Shown: piece by piece, positions 44,341-51,661 of the stretch
How the letters are laid out: each line of letters opens with the position of its first letter
Position numbering within the stretch: the stretch's first letter is position 1
Assembly (NCBI RefSeq): GCF_011764585.1
Contig: NZ_AP022853.1
Coordinates: 2,339,501 to 2,403,500, forward strand
Direction: 5' to 3'
Source of the DNA: Sulfurimicrobium lacus
Lineage (GTDB): Bacteria; Pseudomonadota; Gammaproteobacteria; Burkholderiales; Sulfuricellaceae
Length of the DNA: 64,000 nt
The notes under the pieces: model-generated
Seen by the model: the letters and a program-made list of their open reading frames with translations, nothing else
What the model was told of the DNA's origin: nothing
Database searches by the model: none
Translations under genes and position numbers: made by a program

Positions 44341-45596
44341 ATGACATTTCCTTCAGAACGGAAGTGCACGAACAGATCGGGAAGATCGGGTCTGCCGACA
44401 TCGTCGTCGGCATTCCCAGCTTCAACAATGCGCGCACCATCGGCCACGTCGTGCGCGCGGTTCAGGCCGGTCTGGCCAAGTATTTTCCCGACCACAAGGC
44501 GGTGATCGTGAACTCCGACGGCGGTTCCAGCGACGGCACCACGGACGTGGTGCAGAACACTTCGGTCGATGATTTCAGCGCCATCTTGCTCCATCACCGC
44601 ATCCTGCCCATCTCCAAGATCGCCTTCCCTTATTCCGGCATACCCGGTAAGGGGAGCGCCTTTCGCAGTATTTTCGAAATCGCCCAGACGCTGGGTGCAA
44701 AGGCCTGCGTGGTGGTCGATTCGGATCTCCGAAGCATCACGCCGGAGTGGATCGAACTGCTGGTGAAGCCGGTGCTGGAAGGGGGCTTCGATTACGTGGC
44801 CCCGCTTTACCACCGCCACAAGTTCGACGGAACCATTACCAACAGCATCGTCTACCCGCTTACCCGCGCGCTCTACGGCAAGCGAGTACGGCAGCCCATC
44901 GGCGGTGATTTCGGCTTTTCCGGCCGGCTGGCGCAGTTCTACCTGACCAAGGACGTGTGGCAAACCGATGTCGCGCGCTTCGGCATCGACATATGGATGA
45001 CCACGACGGCCATCGCGAACGGCTTCAAGGTCGCCCAGTCCTTTCTCGGCGCCAAGATTCACGACGCCAAGGACCCCGGTGCCGACCTGAGCAGCATGCT
45101 CTATCAGGTGGTGAGCGCCACCTTCGAGCTGATGGAGGGCTATGCTGAAGTATGGACGCCCATCCGCGGATCCGCGCCAGCAACGACCTTCGGCTTCGAA
45201 TACACGGTGGGGCTCGAACAGGTCAACGTCAATACCGCCAGGATGCTGAACCTGTTCCGCGAGGGCCTTAAAAACCTCAGCGAGATCTGGCTCGATATCC
45301 TCGGCACCGGGGACTTCAGGGAAGTGGAACGGCTGGGCACCCTGGCCGATGGCGAGTTCTCCTTTCCCATCGGGTTGTGGACAAGGGTCATCTATGATTA
45401 CGCCATTGCTTTCCACCAGAAAAAAATGTCGCCGGAACACCTGATCAAGTCCCTGACCCCGCTTTATCTCGGGAAAACCGCATCGTTCATTCTGTCAGCG
45501 GAACACATGGAGGGGTATGAGGCGGAGGCCGAGATCGAAAAACTTTGCCTCGAATTCGAAAACAACAAGGATTACCTGGTAACCAGCTGGAAATAA
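44337..45596 (+). CDS. GT2/GT81-like glycosyltransferase
   Basis: A 419-residue cytoplasmic transferase: GT-A fold with IVVGIPSFNNARTIGHVV, VNSDGGSSDGTTDV and the metal-binding VVDSDLRS near 126, then a long helical C-terminal region. No membrane helices. In the glucosylglycerate operon it may add a second hexose to make a diglucosyl solute, or be an alternative synthase. Linked by ATGA overlap to the phosphatase-kinase fusion. Exact acceptor unknown. Confidence 0.72.
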   Translation: MNDISFRTEVHEQIGKIGSADIVVGIPSFNNARTIGHVVRAVQAGLAKYFPDHKAVIVNSDGGSSDGTTDVVQNTSVDDFSAILLHHRILPISKIAFPYSGIPGKGSAFRSIFEIAQTLGAKACVVVDSDLRSITPEWIELLVKPVLEGGFDYVAPLYHRHKFDGTITNSIVYPLTRALYGKRVRQPIGGDFGFSGRLAQFYLTKDVWQTDVARFGIDIWMTTTAIANGFKVAQSFLGAKIHDAKDPGADLSSMLYQVVSATFELMEGYAEVWTPIRGSAPATTFGFEYTVGLEQVNVNTARMLNLFREGLKNLSEIWLDILGTGDFREVERLGTLADGEFSFPIGLWTRVIYDYAIAFHQKKMSPEHLIKSLTPLYLGKTASFILSAEHMEGYEAEAEIEKLCLEFENNKDYLVTSWK

Positions 45597-45613
45597 CTTT
45601 TAAGGAGATAAAC

Positions 45614-46318
45614 ATGATGGATTTTCTGAACCTGATATTCGACCCCCTGGAAGAGGTATTTCTGAAGTTCAAAATGTTTTTGCCCAATCTTTTGGCCATG
45701 CTTGTCATCACCGCGCTGGGCATCGTTCTGGCTCGGCTCATCAAAGTCATGCTGGTAAAATCCCTGGTGGCCATCAACTTCGACAGCTGGTCCGACCGGA
45801 TGGGATTTACCACCCTGATGCGCAAGGGGGATCTCTGGGCCAAACCTTCCGCCACCCTCGGGGCCATCATCTTCTGGTTGCTGATCATCCTCACCCTGAT
45901 GATCGGCCTGAGCGCCCTCAAAGTCCCGGCGATCGACAATCTGGTCGAACAGGTATTCAGTTATATGCCCCGCGCTTTTTCCGCCGCCGTGATCCTGATC
46001 ATCGGCTACGTGCTGACCGGCTTTATCAGCCAAGGGGTATTGATCGCCGCGGTAAACAGCGGTTATCACTACGCCAAACTGATCGCCGAGGCCATCCGCA
46101 CCCTGTTGATGGTGTTGATTCTGGCGATGGCCATGGAACAGCTACAGATCGCGCCGAGCATCGTACTCGCCGCCTTCTCGATCATTTTCGGTGGAATTGT
46201 GATAGCGCTCTCGATTTCCTTCGGTGTGGGTGGTATCGATGCGGCGCGGCGGATGATCGAAAGAGAAGGCGCGGAAAAACGTGCTGAAGAGCCACGTGAC
46301 GATATCGAACACATCTAG
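45614..46318 (+). CDS. MscS-like small membrane protein (TM-helix repeat)
   Basis: A 234-residue inner-membrane protein with four to five helices, resembling the transmembrane part of mechanosensitive channels but without the MscS cytoplasmic vestibule. ATG 45614 follows TAAGGAG. Placed between two glycosyltransferase genes of a solute operon, it may release or sense solute under osmotic change. That role is inferred from position only. Confidence 0.7.
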   Translation: MMDFLNLIFDPLEEVFLKFKMFLPNLLAMLVITALGIVLARLIKVMLVKSLVAINFDSWSDRMGFTTLMRKGDLWAKPSATLGAIIFWLLIILTLMIGLSALKVPAIDNLVEQVFSYMPRAFSAAVILIIGYVLTGFISQGVLIAAVNSGYHYAKLIAEAIRTLLMVLILAMAMEQLQIAPSIVLAAFSIIFGGIVIALSISFGVGGIDAARRMIEREGAEKRAEEPRDDIEHI

Positions 46319-46332
46319 ACGGGAGATCAATC

Positions 46333-47541
46333 ATGTCCGATTTTTATCAGTCAGGCATCATCACGACACTTCATCAGCTTGGCAATCCCTCGCTGGAGAG
46401 GCTGGAGTCCGAGTTGAACGGCTTCGCGAAAACCAGGCCCGTGGCCCTGGTATTGCCGGCGCTGTATTCGGAGTTCGAGGGGCCGGCCATGCCGGGAATC
46501 GTCCAGGAACTCGCCAAGGTAAAGTATCTGAACGAAATCGTTCTGGTACTGGACAAGGCCTCGGAAAAAGATTTTCAGCGCGTAAAAGAGTTCATGTCGC
46601 CGATATCGACTGAGGTCAAGATCATCCACAACGATGGGAAAAGGGTAAGCGAAATATATGAAACCTTCGCCCGCAACGGATTCAACGTGGGCGAGCGCGG
46701 CAAGGGGCGCTCGGCGTGGCTTGCCTACGGCTACGTGCTGGCGCGCGGACGCTCCGACGTCATCGCCCTGCACGATTGCGACATCGTCACCTACAGCCGC
46801 GAACTGCTGGCGCGGCTGTGCTACCCCGTGGTCAATCCGAGCCTGGACTACGTGTTCTGCAAGGGGTATTACAGCCGGATATCTAGCAAAATGAATGGGC
46901 GCGTTACCCGCCTATTGGTGACACCGCTGGTCAGGGCTCTCGGTCAGCTCATCGGGCCGCATGATTTTCTCGCATTCCTCGACAGCTTCCGCTATCCCCT
47001 GGCAGGGGAATTCTGCATGATCACGGATCTCGCCCGGGTGAACCGGATCCCGTGGGATTGGGGACTGGAGGTGGGCTCACTGGCCGAGGTACACCGCAAC
47101 TATTCGCCACGCCGTGTTTGTCAGGTGGACATCGCCGCGAACTACGACCACAAACATCAAATTCTTTCCGCCGATGATGCAAGCAAAGGTTTGATGAAAA
47201 TGACCGTGGATATCTGCAAATCCATCTTCAGGACTTTGGCATCGGAAGGCGTGGTGTTTTCGGACGGCCTCTTCAAATCCTTGCTCGTATCCTATCTGCG
47301 GCAGGCAGAGGATACGATCATGAAGTACGAAGCGGATGCTGCCATCAACGGCCTCAAGTTCGACCGCCACGAGGAAGCAATGGCGGTGGAAGCTTTTACC
47401 CGGGCCATCGCCATGGCAACGCAGGTATTCATGGAAAATCCGATGACCACGCCGCTCATTCCGAACTGGAACCGGGTGACCTCAGCCATTCCGGGCATTT
47501 TCGACATGCTAAAAATGGCCGTGGACGCGGATAACCAGTAA
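46333..47541 (+). CDS. gpgS: glucosyl-3-phosphoglycerate synthase-like (GpgS, GT81)
   Basis: A 402-residue transferase with LVLPALYSEFEGPAMPGIVQ, GRSAWLAYGYVLARG and the signature VIALHDCDIVTYSRELLARLCYPV, typical of GpgS enzymes that join UDP-glucose or another NDP-glucose to 3-phosphoglycerate. Its product is the substrate of the phosphatase domain encoded at 42142. It ends the solute operon. Mannosyl transfer is possible, but galU in the operon favours glucose. Confidence 0.82.
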   Translation: MSDFYQSGIITTLHQLGNPSLERLESELNGFAKTRPVALVLPALYSEFEGPAMPGIVQELAKVKYLNEIVLVLDKASEKDFQRVKEFMSPISTEVKIIHNDGKRVSEIYETFARNGFNVGERGKGRSAWLAYGYVLARGRSDVIALHDCDIVTYSRELLARLCYPVVNPSLDYVFCKGYYSRISSKMNGRVTRLLVTPLVRALGQLIGPHDFLAFLDSFRYPLAGEFCMITDLARVNRIPWDWGLEVGSLAEVHRNYSPRRVCQVDIAANYDHKHQILSADDASKGLMKMTVDICKSIFRTLASEGVVFSDGLFKSLLVSYLRQAEDTIMKYEADAAINGLKFDRHEEAMAVEAFTRAIAMATQVFMENPMTTPLIPNWNRVTSAIPGIFDMLKMAVDADNQ

Positions 47542-47656
47542 GACCATGTGGGACAGGTTCTGCCGGGCCCTGGCGGTTTAGGGAAGCACTCTTGCGCGCC
47601 AGGTCCCTCTCCGATCTTTCCGTTTGATTAATCGCCGTGATGACAACACAGTTGGT

Positions 47657-47722
47657 TCATTGTTCAAAGCTGCGTCCTAGTTCTTCGATGGCGAACACGA
47701 TGCCGGCCAAGGGTGTGTTGAA
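47657..47722 (-). pseudogene. fragment of a ClC chloride-channel gene
   Basis: Reads FNTPLAGIVFAIEELGRSFEQ then stop, matching the FNTPLAGIAFAIEELSRSFEH segment of the full ClC protein encoded at 60298-61596. No other channel sequence could be recognised around it, so only a 66-nt piece is certain. It lies in the gene-poor stretch 47542-47845, which otherwise shows nothing supported. Confidence 0.7.
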
Positions 47723-47845
47723 AAATCAATCTCCGGAACTAACGGGGCCACTATCCTACCTGCGCACCTTGCGGATATTTGAGCAGCAAGAAGTAGACGA
47801 CTGCAATGGGCCGGGCGGACAATCATCGTGCTTCGTCAAAGGTAA

Positions 47846-48328
47846 TTAGTGACAACATTTTTTGTTGTCAACTTCAAGACTGCTGATTTCGATTTCTTCC
47901 AAATTGTTGATCCAAGACAACTTAAGGCGATCGATCCAGCCTCCGCCGAGATTAGCCCCTATAGATGCTAATTTATCCGCTATCTGCTCGGCGGTTACTT
48001 GTATAAGGTCATACTTGATTGTGAGTTTGTCGCCTTCAATGGAAACTTCAAGTATTCCCATCATTTCACGCAAAGCGTTCATTACTTGTTCGGCCTGTCC
48101 CGCATCAAACGGATCCGATAGCAAAAGGCGACGACGCTTGATGACTTGTTTCCCCTCCTGTGCGGGCGCTTTGTGCCCGGGAAATCCAATGTATAAACGT
48201 GGATTCGCTAGAAATCGTTCCTTGCACTGAGCCGAACAGAAAGCATAATGACCGCCTGCGTATTCTGCGGCAAATGAGGTGGATGAGACTTTCATATGGC
48301 AAACGGGGTCTTCGATAATTTCGTTCAT
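47846..48328 (-). CDS. YHS-domain metal-associated protein
   Basis: A 160-residue protein: YHS domain at the N-terminus (DPVCHMKV near 7, HYAFCSAQCKERFLANPRLYIG), then a domain resembling a heavy-metal-associated fold without its Cys pair (LREMMGILEVSIEGDKLTIKYD), ending KKCCH. YHS domains are often the N-terminal part of copper or zinc ATPases. ATG 48328 follows AAAAGGAG. Next to an ATPase fragment (48414-48573), it may be part of a former metal-resistance locus. Confidence 0.77.
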   Translation of the reverse strand: MNEIIEDPVCHMKVSSTSFAAEYAGGHYAFCSAQCKERFLANPRLYIGFPGHKAPAQEGKQVIKRRRLLLSDPFDAGQAEQVMNALREMMGILEVSIEGDKLTIKYDLIQVTAEQIADKLASIGANLGGGWIDRLKLSWINNLEEIEISSLEVDNKKCCH

Positions 48329-48413
48329 TGATGCATCTCCTTTTAGATTTATGGATCAGTTTCAGACGGTCCTTGCGGGAACAAGCGTCCATTCAGTCAC
48401 TGCGATGCTTGGT

Positions 48414-48573
48414 TAAGCGTTGACCGTGGTTGCCTGCCTCATGCGTAGTGCCCGGACGATCCCCCGCAGATCGCCCTTTATCAGGGTAATGCTGGCGCTT
48501 GCCATGACCACATCGGGCCGGTACCCATAGCGATACCCACTTGAGCCAGGGCCAGAACTGGGGCGTCATTGCG
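48414..48573 (-). pseudogene. remnant of a heavy-metal P-type ATPase
   Basis: Reads NDAPVLALAQVGIAMGTG, then after a frameshift DVVMASASITLIKGDLRGIVRALRM, matching the hinge and next segment of copper-type P1B ATPases. The stop is at 48414. It begins exactly where the aquaporin gene ends, so the aquaporin was probably joined to this site by recombination. Confidence 0.75.
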
Positions 48574-49399
48574 AACTGCCTCGCTCCTGTTCACACGTCG
48601 GCTTCGAATCATCGGCGCCGAGCAAACCTTGTGCCGCCAGCGTACCGGAAGTGGTGGGCTCGCCCTTGAGTATCCACTCGAAGACAACGCCTATCAGCGC
48701 GCCGAGGAGCGGCCCCGCCACATAGATCCACGCGGTGCCAAGGTCGCCGCGCACCAAGTCCGGCGCCAGCGATCGCACCGGATTCATCGAAGCGCCACTG
48801 ATCGGCGCCGCCCAAAGACCCGCCAGGGCGATATATCCACCTACCGCGATGGCGCCGTTGGCGCCGATCTGGCGCGCCCCGGCGGCCGTGCCCAGGATCG
48901 TGTTCACCAATCCGGTCGTCAACACCACTTCCATCGCCAATGCTGTCCCGTTGCCAATGCCGCTGCCCGGCACCGTTGCGCCCAGCGCGCCGACAGTGCC
49001 GAACAAAGCCCTGAGGAAGAGCACCGCTGCGACACCTCCGATCATCTGTGCCAGGACGTAACCCGGGACCCGACGCCAGGGGAAGTTGCGTCGTACCGCG
49101 AATGCCAGGGTGACAGCGGGGTTCAAATGCGCCCCGCTCACTGTGCCCATGAAGTAGATGATCGCCATCACCATGAGCCCGGGCGCCACCACGATCATGC
49201 CGGGGGTGACGGTACCGCCGCTCCTGGCAGCAACCACACCTCCGCCCGCGGCGACGAGAACCAGCAGGAACGTGCCCCAAGCCTCGGCGAAAAGACGACG
49301 CCACTCGTGCGCCGGATCCAGAAAATCGGGGGACACCTGCTTCTGGACCATCCGCTCCTGCTGCGCAGCTTTATGCCGGTTTTTGCGTAATAAAGTCAT
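48566..49399 (-). CDS. MIP-family aquaporin/glycerol channel
   Basis: A 277-residue channel with six helices. The first pore motif is HLNPAVT; the second reads SMNPVRS, with Val for Ala (NPV). It has an N-terminal basic extension and a C-terminal tail. Water, glycerol or a neutral hydride such as arsenous acid could pass; the sequence does not decide. The 3' end runs into the ATPase remnant. Confidence 0.87.
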   Translation of the reverse strand: MTLLRKNRHKAAQQERMVQKQVSPDFLDPAHEWRRLFAEAWGTFLLVLVAAGGGVVAARSGGTVTPGMIVVAPGLMVMAIIYFMGTVSGAHLNPAVTLAFAVRRNFPWRRVPGYVLAQMIGGVAAVLFLRALFGTVGALGATVPGSGIGNGTALAMEVVLTTGLVNTILGTAAGARQIGANGAIAVGGYIALAGLWAAPISGASMNPVRSLAPDLVRGDLGTAWIYVAGPLLGALIGVVFEWILKGEPTTSGTLAAQGLLGADDSKPTCEQERGSSQ

Positions 49400-49422
49400 G
49401 CACGCCTCGGTTGGTTGCTACA

Positions 49423-50298
49423 TCAGCCTTGCTTCGCAAGCCGTTGGCGGATCGACAACAACTCCTGGCGGCGTTTTGCGTCGGTTTTGGGGTAGCGCAT
49501 TTTTAGCGCCTTGAATGTATCGAGAATAACCCGGGAAACGATCAGCCGAGCGTTCTCCTTGTCGTCGGCGGGCACCACATACCAAGACGCATTTTTGGTA
49601 CTCGTCGCGCTCAGGCAGTCTTCATAGGCCTGCATGTACTGACCCCAGAATTTCCGCTCCTCAATGTCGGCAAGACTGAATTTCCAGTTTTTTTCGGGCT
49701 CGTCGATGCGGTCGAGAAAGCGCTTGCGTTGCTCTTCCTCTGAAAGGTGAAGGAAAAATTTTATAATCCTTGTGCCGTTGCGATAAAGATGGTTCTCCAT
49801 ATCCACAATGGAACGGTATCGATCCTGCCAGATGGTTTTCTCGTCGATCATCCCATCCGGCAGACCCTGGCCTTGGAGAATCTCCGGGTGCACGCGCACG
49901 ATCAACACCTCCTCGTAATAGGATCGGTTGAAAATACCGATCCGGCCGCGTTCCGGCAGATCGCGCGTTGTGCGCCACAGAAAATCGTGCTCCAGTTCAG
50001 CGGCGCTCGGATGTTTGAAGCTGAACACCTGGCACCCCTGGGGATTGACGCCGGACATGACGTGGCGGATAGCGCCGTCCTTGCCGGCCGCGTCCATGGC
50101 CTGAAAAATCACCAGCACCGCATAACGGTTGGATGCATAGTGAAGTCGTTGCAGCGCGCTTAGCTCCGCCACCTGTTCTTCGAGGAGTTCTTGATACTGC
50201 TCCTTCGACTTGTAAACGGGCTTCACCAGCGTCGGCCACTTCTTGAGCCTGACCCTTTCGCCTTCCTTAACGCGAAAATCCTTTGGATTGATTTTCAT
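49423..50298 (-). CDS. ppk2: PPK2-family polyphosphate kinase
   Basis: A 291-residue nucleotide phosphotransferase that uses polyphosphate as donor. Walker [12 protein letters not shown] near 68, [16 protein letters not shown], the [21 protein letters not shown] segment and [18 protein letters not shown] identify PPK2. Length suits the class acting on ADP or AMP. ATG 50298 has better spacing from AAGG than 50304. Confidence 0.93.
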   Translation of the reverse strand: MKINPKDFRVKEGERVRLKKWPTLVKPVYKSKEQYQELLEEQVAELSALQRLHYASNRYAVLVIFQAMDAAGKDGAIRHVMSGVNPQGCQVFSFKHPSAAELEHDFLWRTTRDLPERGRIGIFNRSYYEEVLIVRVHPEILQGQGLPDGMIDEKTIWQDRYRSIVDMENHLYRNGTRIIKFFLHLSEEEQRKRFLDRIDEPEKNWKFSLADIEERKFWGQYMQAYEDCLSATSTKNASWYVVPADDKENARLIVSRVILDTFKALKMRYPKTDAKRRQELLSIRQRLAKQG

Positions 50299-50334
50299 GA
50301 CCATCCTTTTTCGTCGTTCGCAAAAAATCGTACG

Positions 50335-51570
50335 TTACTCGGCACCACCCACATTGCGGGCCACCTTGCCGATGCTAAGACCCTGAACCAGGATCGAGAA
50401 CACCACGACCGCGTAGGTCAGCGCCAGCACCAGATCGCGCTGCGGGCCACTGGGCAGCGAAAGTGCCAGCGCGACCGAAATGCCGCCGCGCAATCCGCCC
50501 CAGGTGAGCACCTGCAACGCGCCCTGCGGCAACTTGAACACCCGGCCCAACAAGCTGACTGGCACGCCCACCGAGATCAGCCGCGCCGCCAGGGTGATTG
50601 CAATCACCGCTGCCGCCGCCAGCGCCAGGCTGGCCGAGAATTTGATCAGGATCACTTCCAGGCCGATCAACACGAACAACACCGCATTGAGCATCGAATC
50701 CAGCAACTCCCAGAACATGTCCAGATGTTCGCGCGTCTTGTCCGACATCGCCTGCGCGCGGCCGTGATTGCCGATGATCAGCCCGGCCACCACCATCGCC
50801 AGCGGGCCGGACACATGCAGGTTGTCCGCCAGGGCATATCCGCCAAGTACGGCTGCCAGCGTGATCAGCACCTCTTCCTGATAGCTGTCGATGCTCTTCA
50901 GCATGAGGTACGTCACATACCCGAGTACCAATCCGAACGCGATACCGCCGCCCCCTTCCTCAAGCAGCAACATGGCACCGCGCGCCGCAGTCGGGGCTTC
51001 GCCACTGGCCACCATTGCCAGCAGCAGCGAAAACAGCACCACGCCGACACCGTCATTGAACAGCGACTCGCCGGCGATAACGATTTCCAGACTCTTGGGC
51101 GCGCCGGCCGACTTCAGTATGCCCATGACGGCGATCGGATCGGTGGGCGAAATCAGTGCACCGAAGATCAGGCAGTACGACAGGGGCAGCGCGATACCGG
51201 TGTACGGCAGTGTCGCCCACAGGCCGAACCCGACCAGCAACGTCGAAGCCAGCGTACCGAAAACCGCCAATATGCCGACCTGCCATTTATAGGATTTCAA
51301 CTCGCTCAAATCGACATGCAGCGCGCCGGCAAACAGCAGGAGCGACAGCATTCCCTGCATCAGCACTTCCGAAAAATCGACTGACGAAAGCAGCGAAACC
51401 TCATAATCGTGCAAGGCGCCAAAGCCGAGTTTGTCCAGCCCGAACAGCGCGAACGAAAGCATCAAGGCAATGCCCATGACGCCGATCGTGGTCGGCAGGC
51501 CGATAAACCGGTGGTTCAGATAGGACATTAGTGCTGTCAATACAAGGCAAGAAACGGCAACGTCGAACAT
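50335..51570 (-). CDS. CPA1-family sodium/proton antiporter
   Basis: A 411-residue membrane antiporter with about twelve helices and NhaP-type signatures: LLFAGALHVDLSEL, LIFGALISPTDPIAVMGILK and GESLFNDGVGVVLFS. No large cytoplasmic domain follows. It is the third antiporter-type gene in this window and lies beside PPK2 and a proton ATPase, which suggests joint control of pH and sodium. Confidence 0.9.
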   Translation of the reverse strand: MFDVAVSCLVLTALMSYLNHRFIGLPTTIGVMGIALMLSFALFGLDKLGFGALHDYEVSLLSSVDFSEVLMQGMLSLLLFAGALHVDLSELKSYKWQVGILAVFGTLASTLLVGFGLWATLPYTGIALPLSYCLIFGALISPTDPIAVMGILKSAGAPKSLEIVIAGESLFNDGVGVVLFSLLLAMVASGEAPTAARGAMLLLEEGGGGIAFGLVLGYVTYLMLKSIDSYQEEVLITLAAVLGGYALADNLHVSGPLAMVVAGLIIGNHGRAQAMSDKTREHLDMFWELLDSMLNAVLFVLIGLEVILIKFSASLALAAAAVIAITLAARLISVGVPVSLLGRVFKLPQGALQVLTWGGLRGGISVALALSLPSGPQRDLVLALTYAVVVFSILVQGLSIGKVARNVGGAE

Positions 51571-51661
51571 GAATGATGTATCCCTGCGGTTATTTATTCG
51601 TACTGGATTATATTCGGCTGAGGCCGCACAAAGGTGTCGGTGCCGCCTTTACCCGTTTCGC

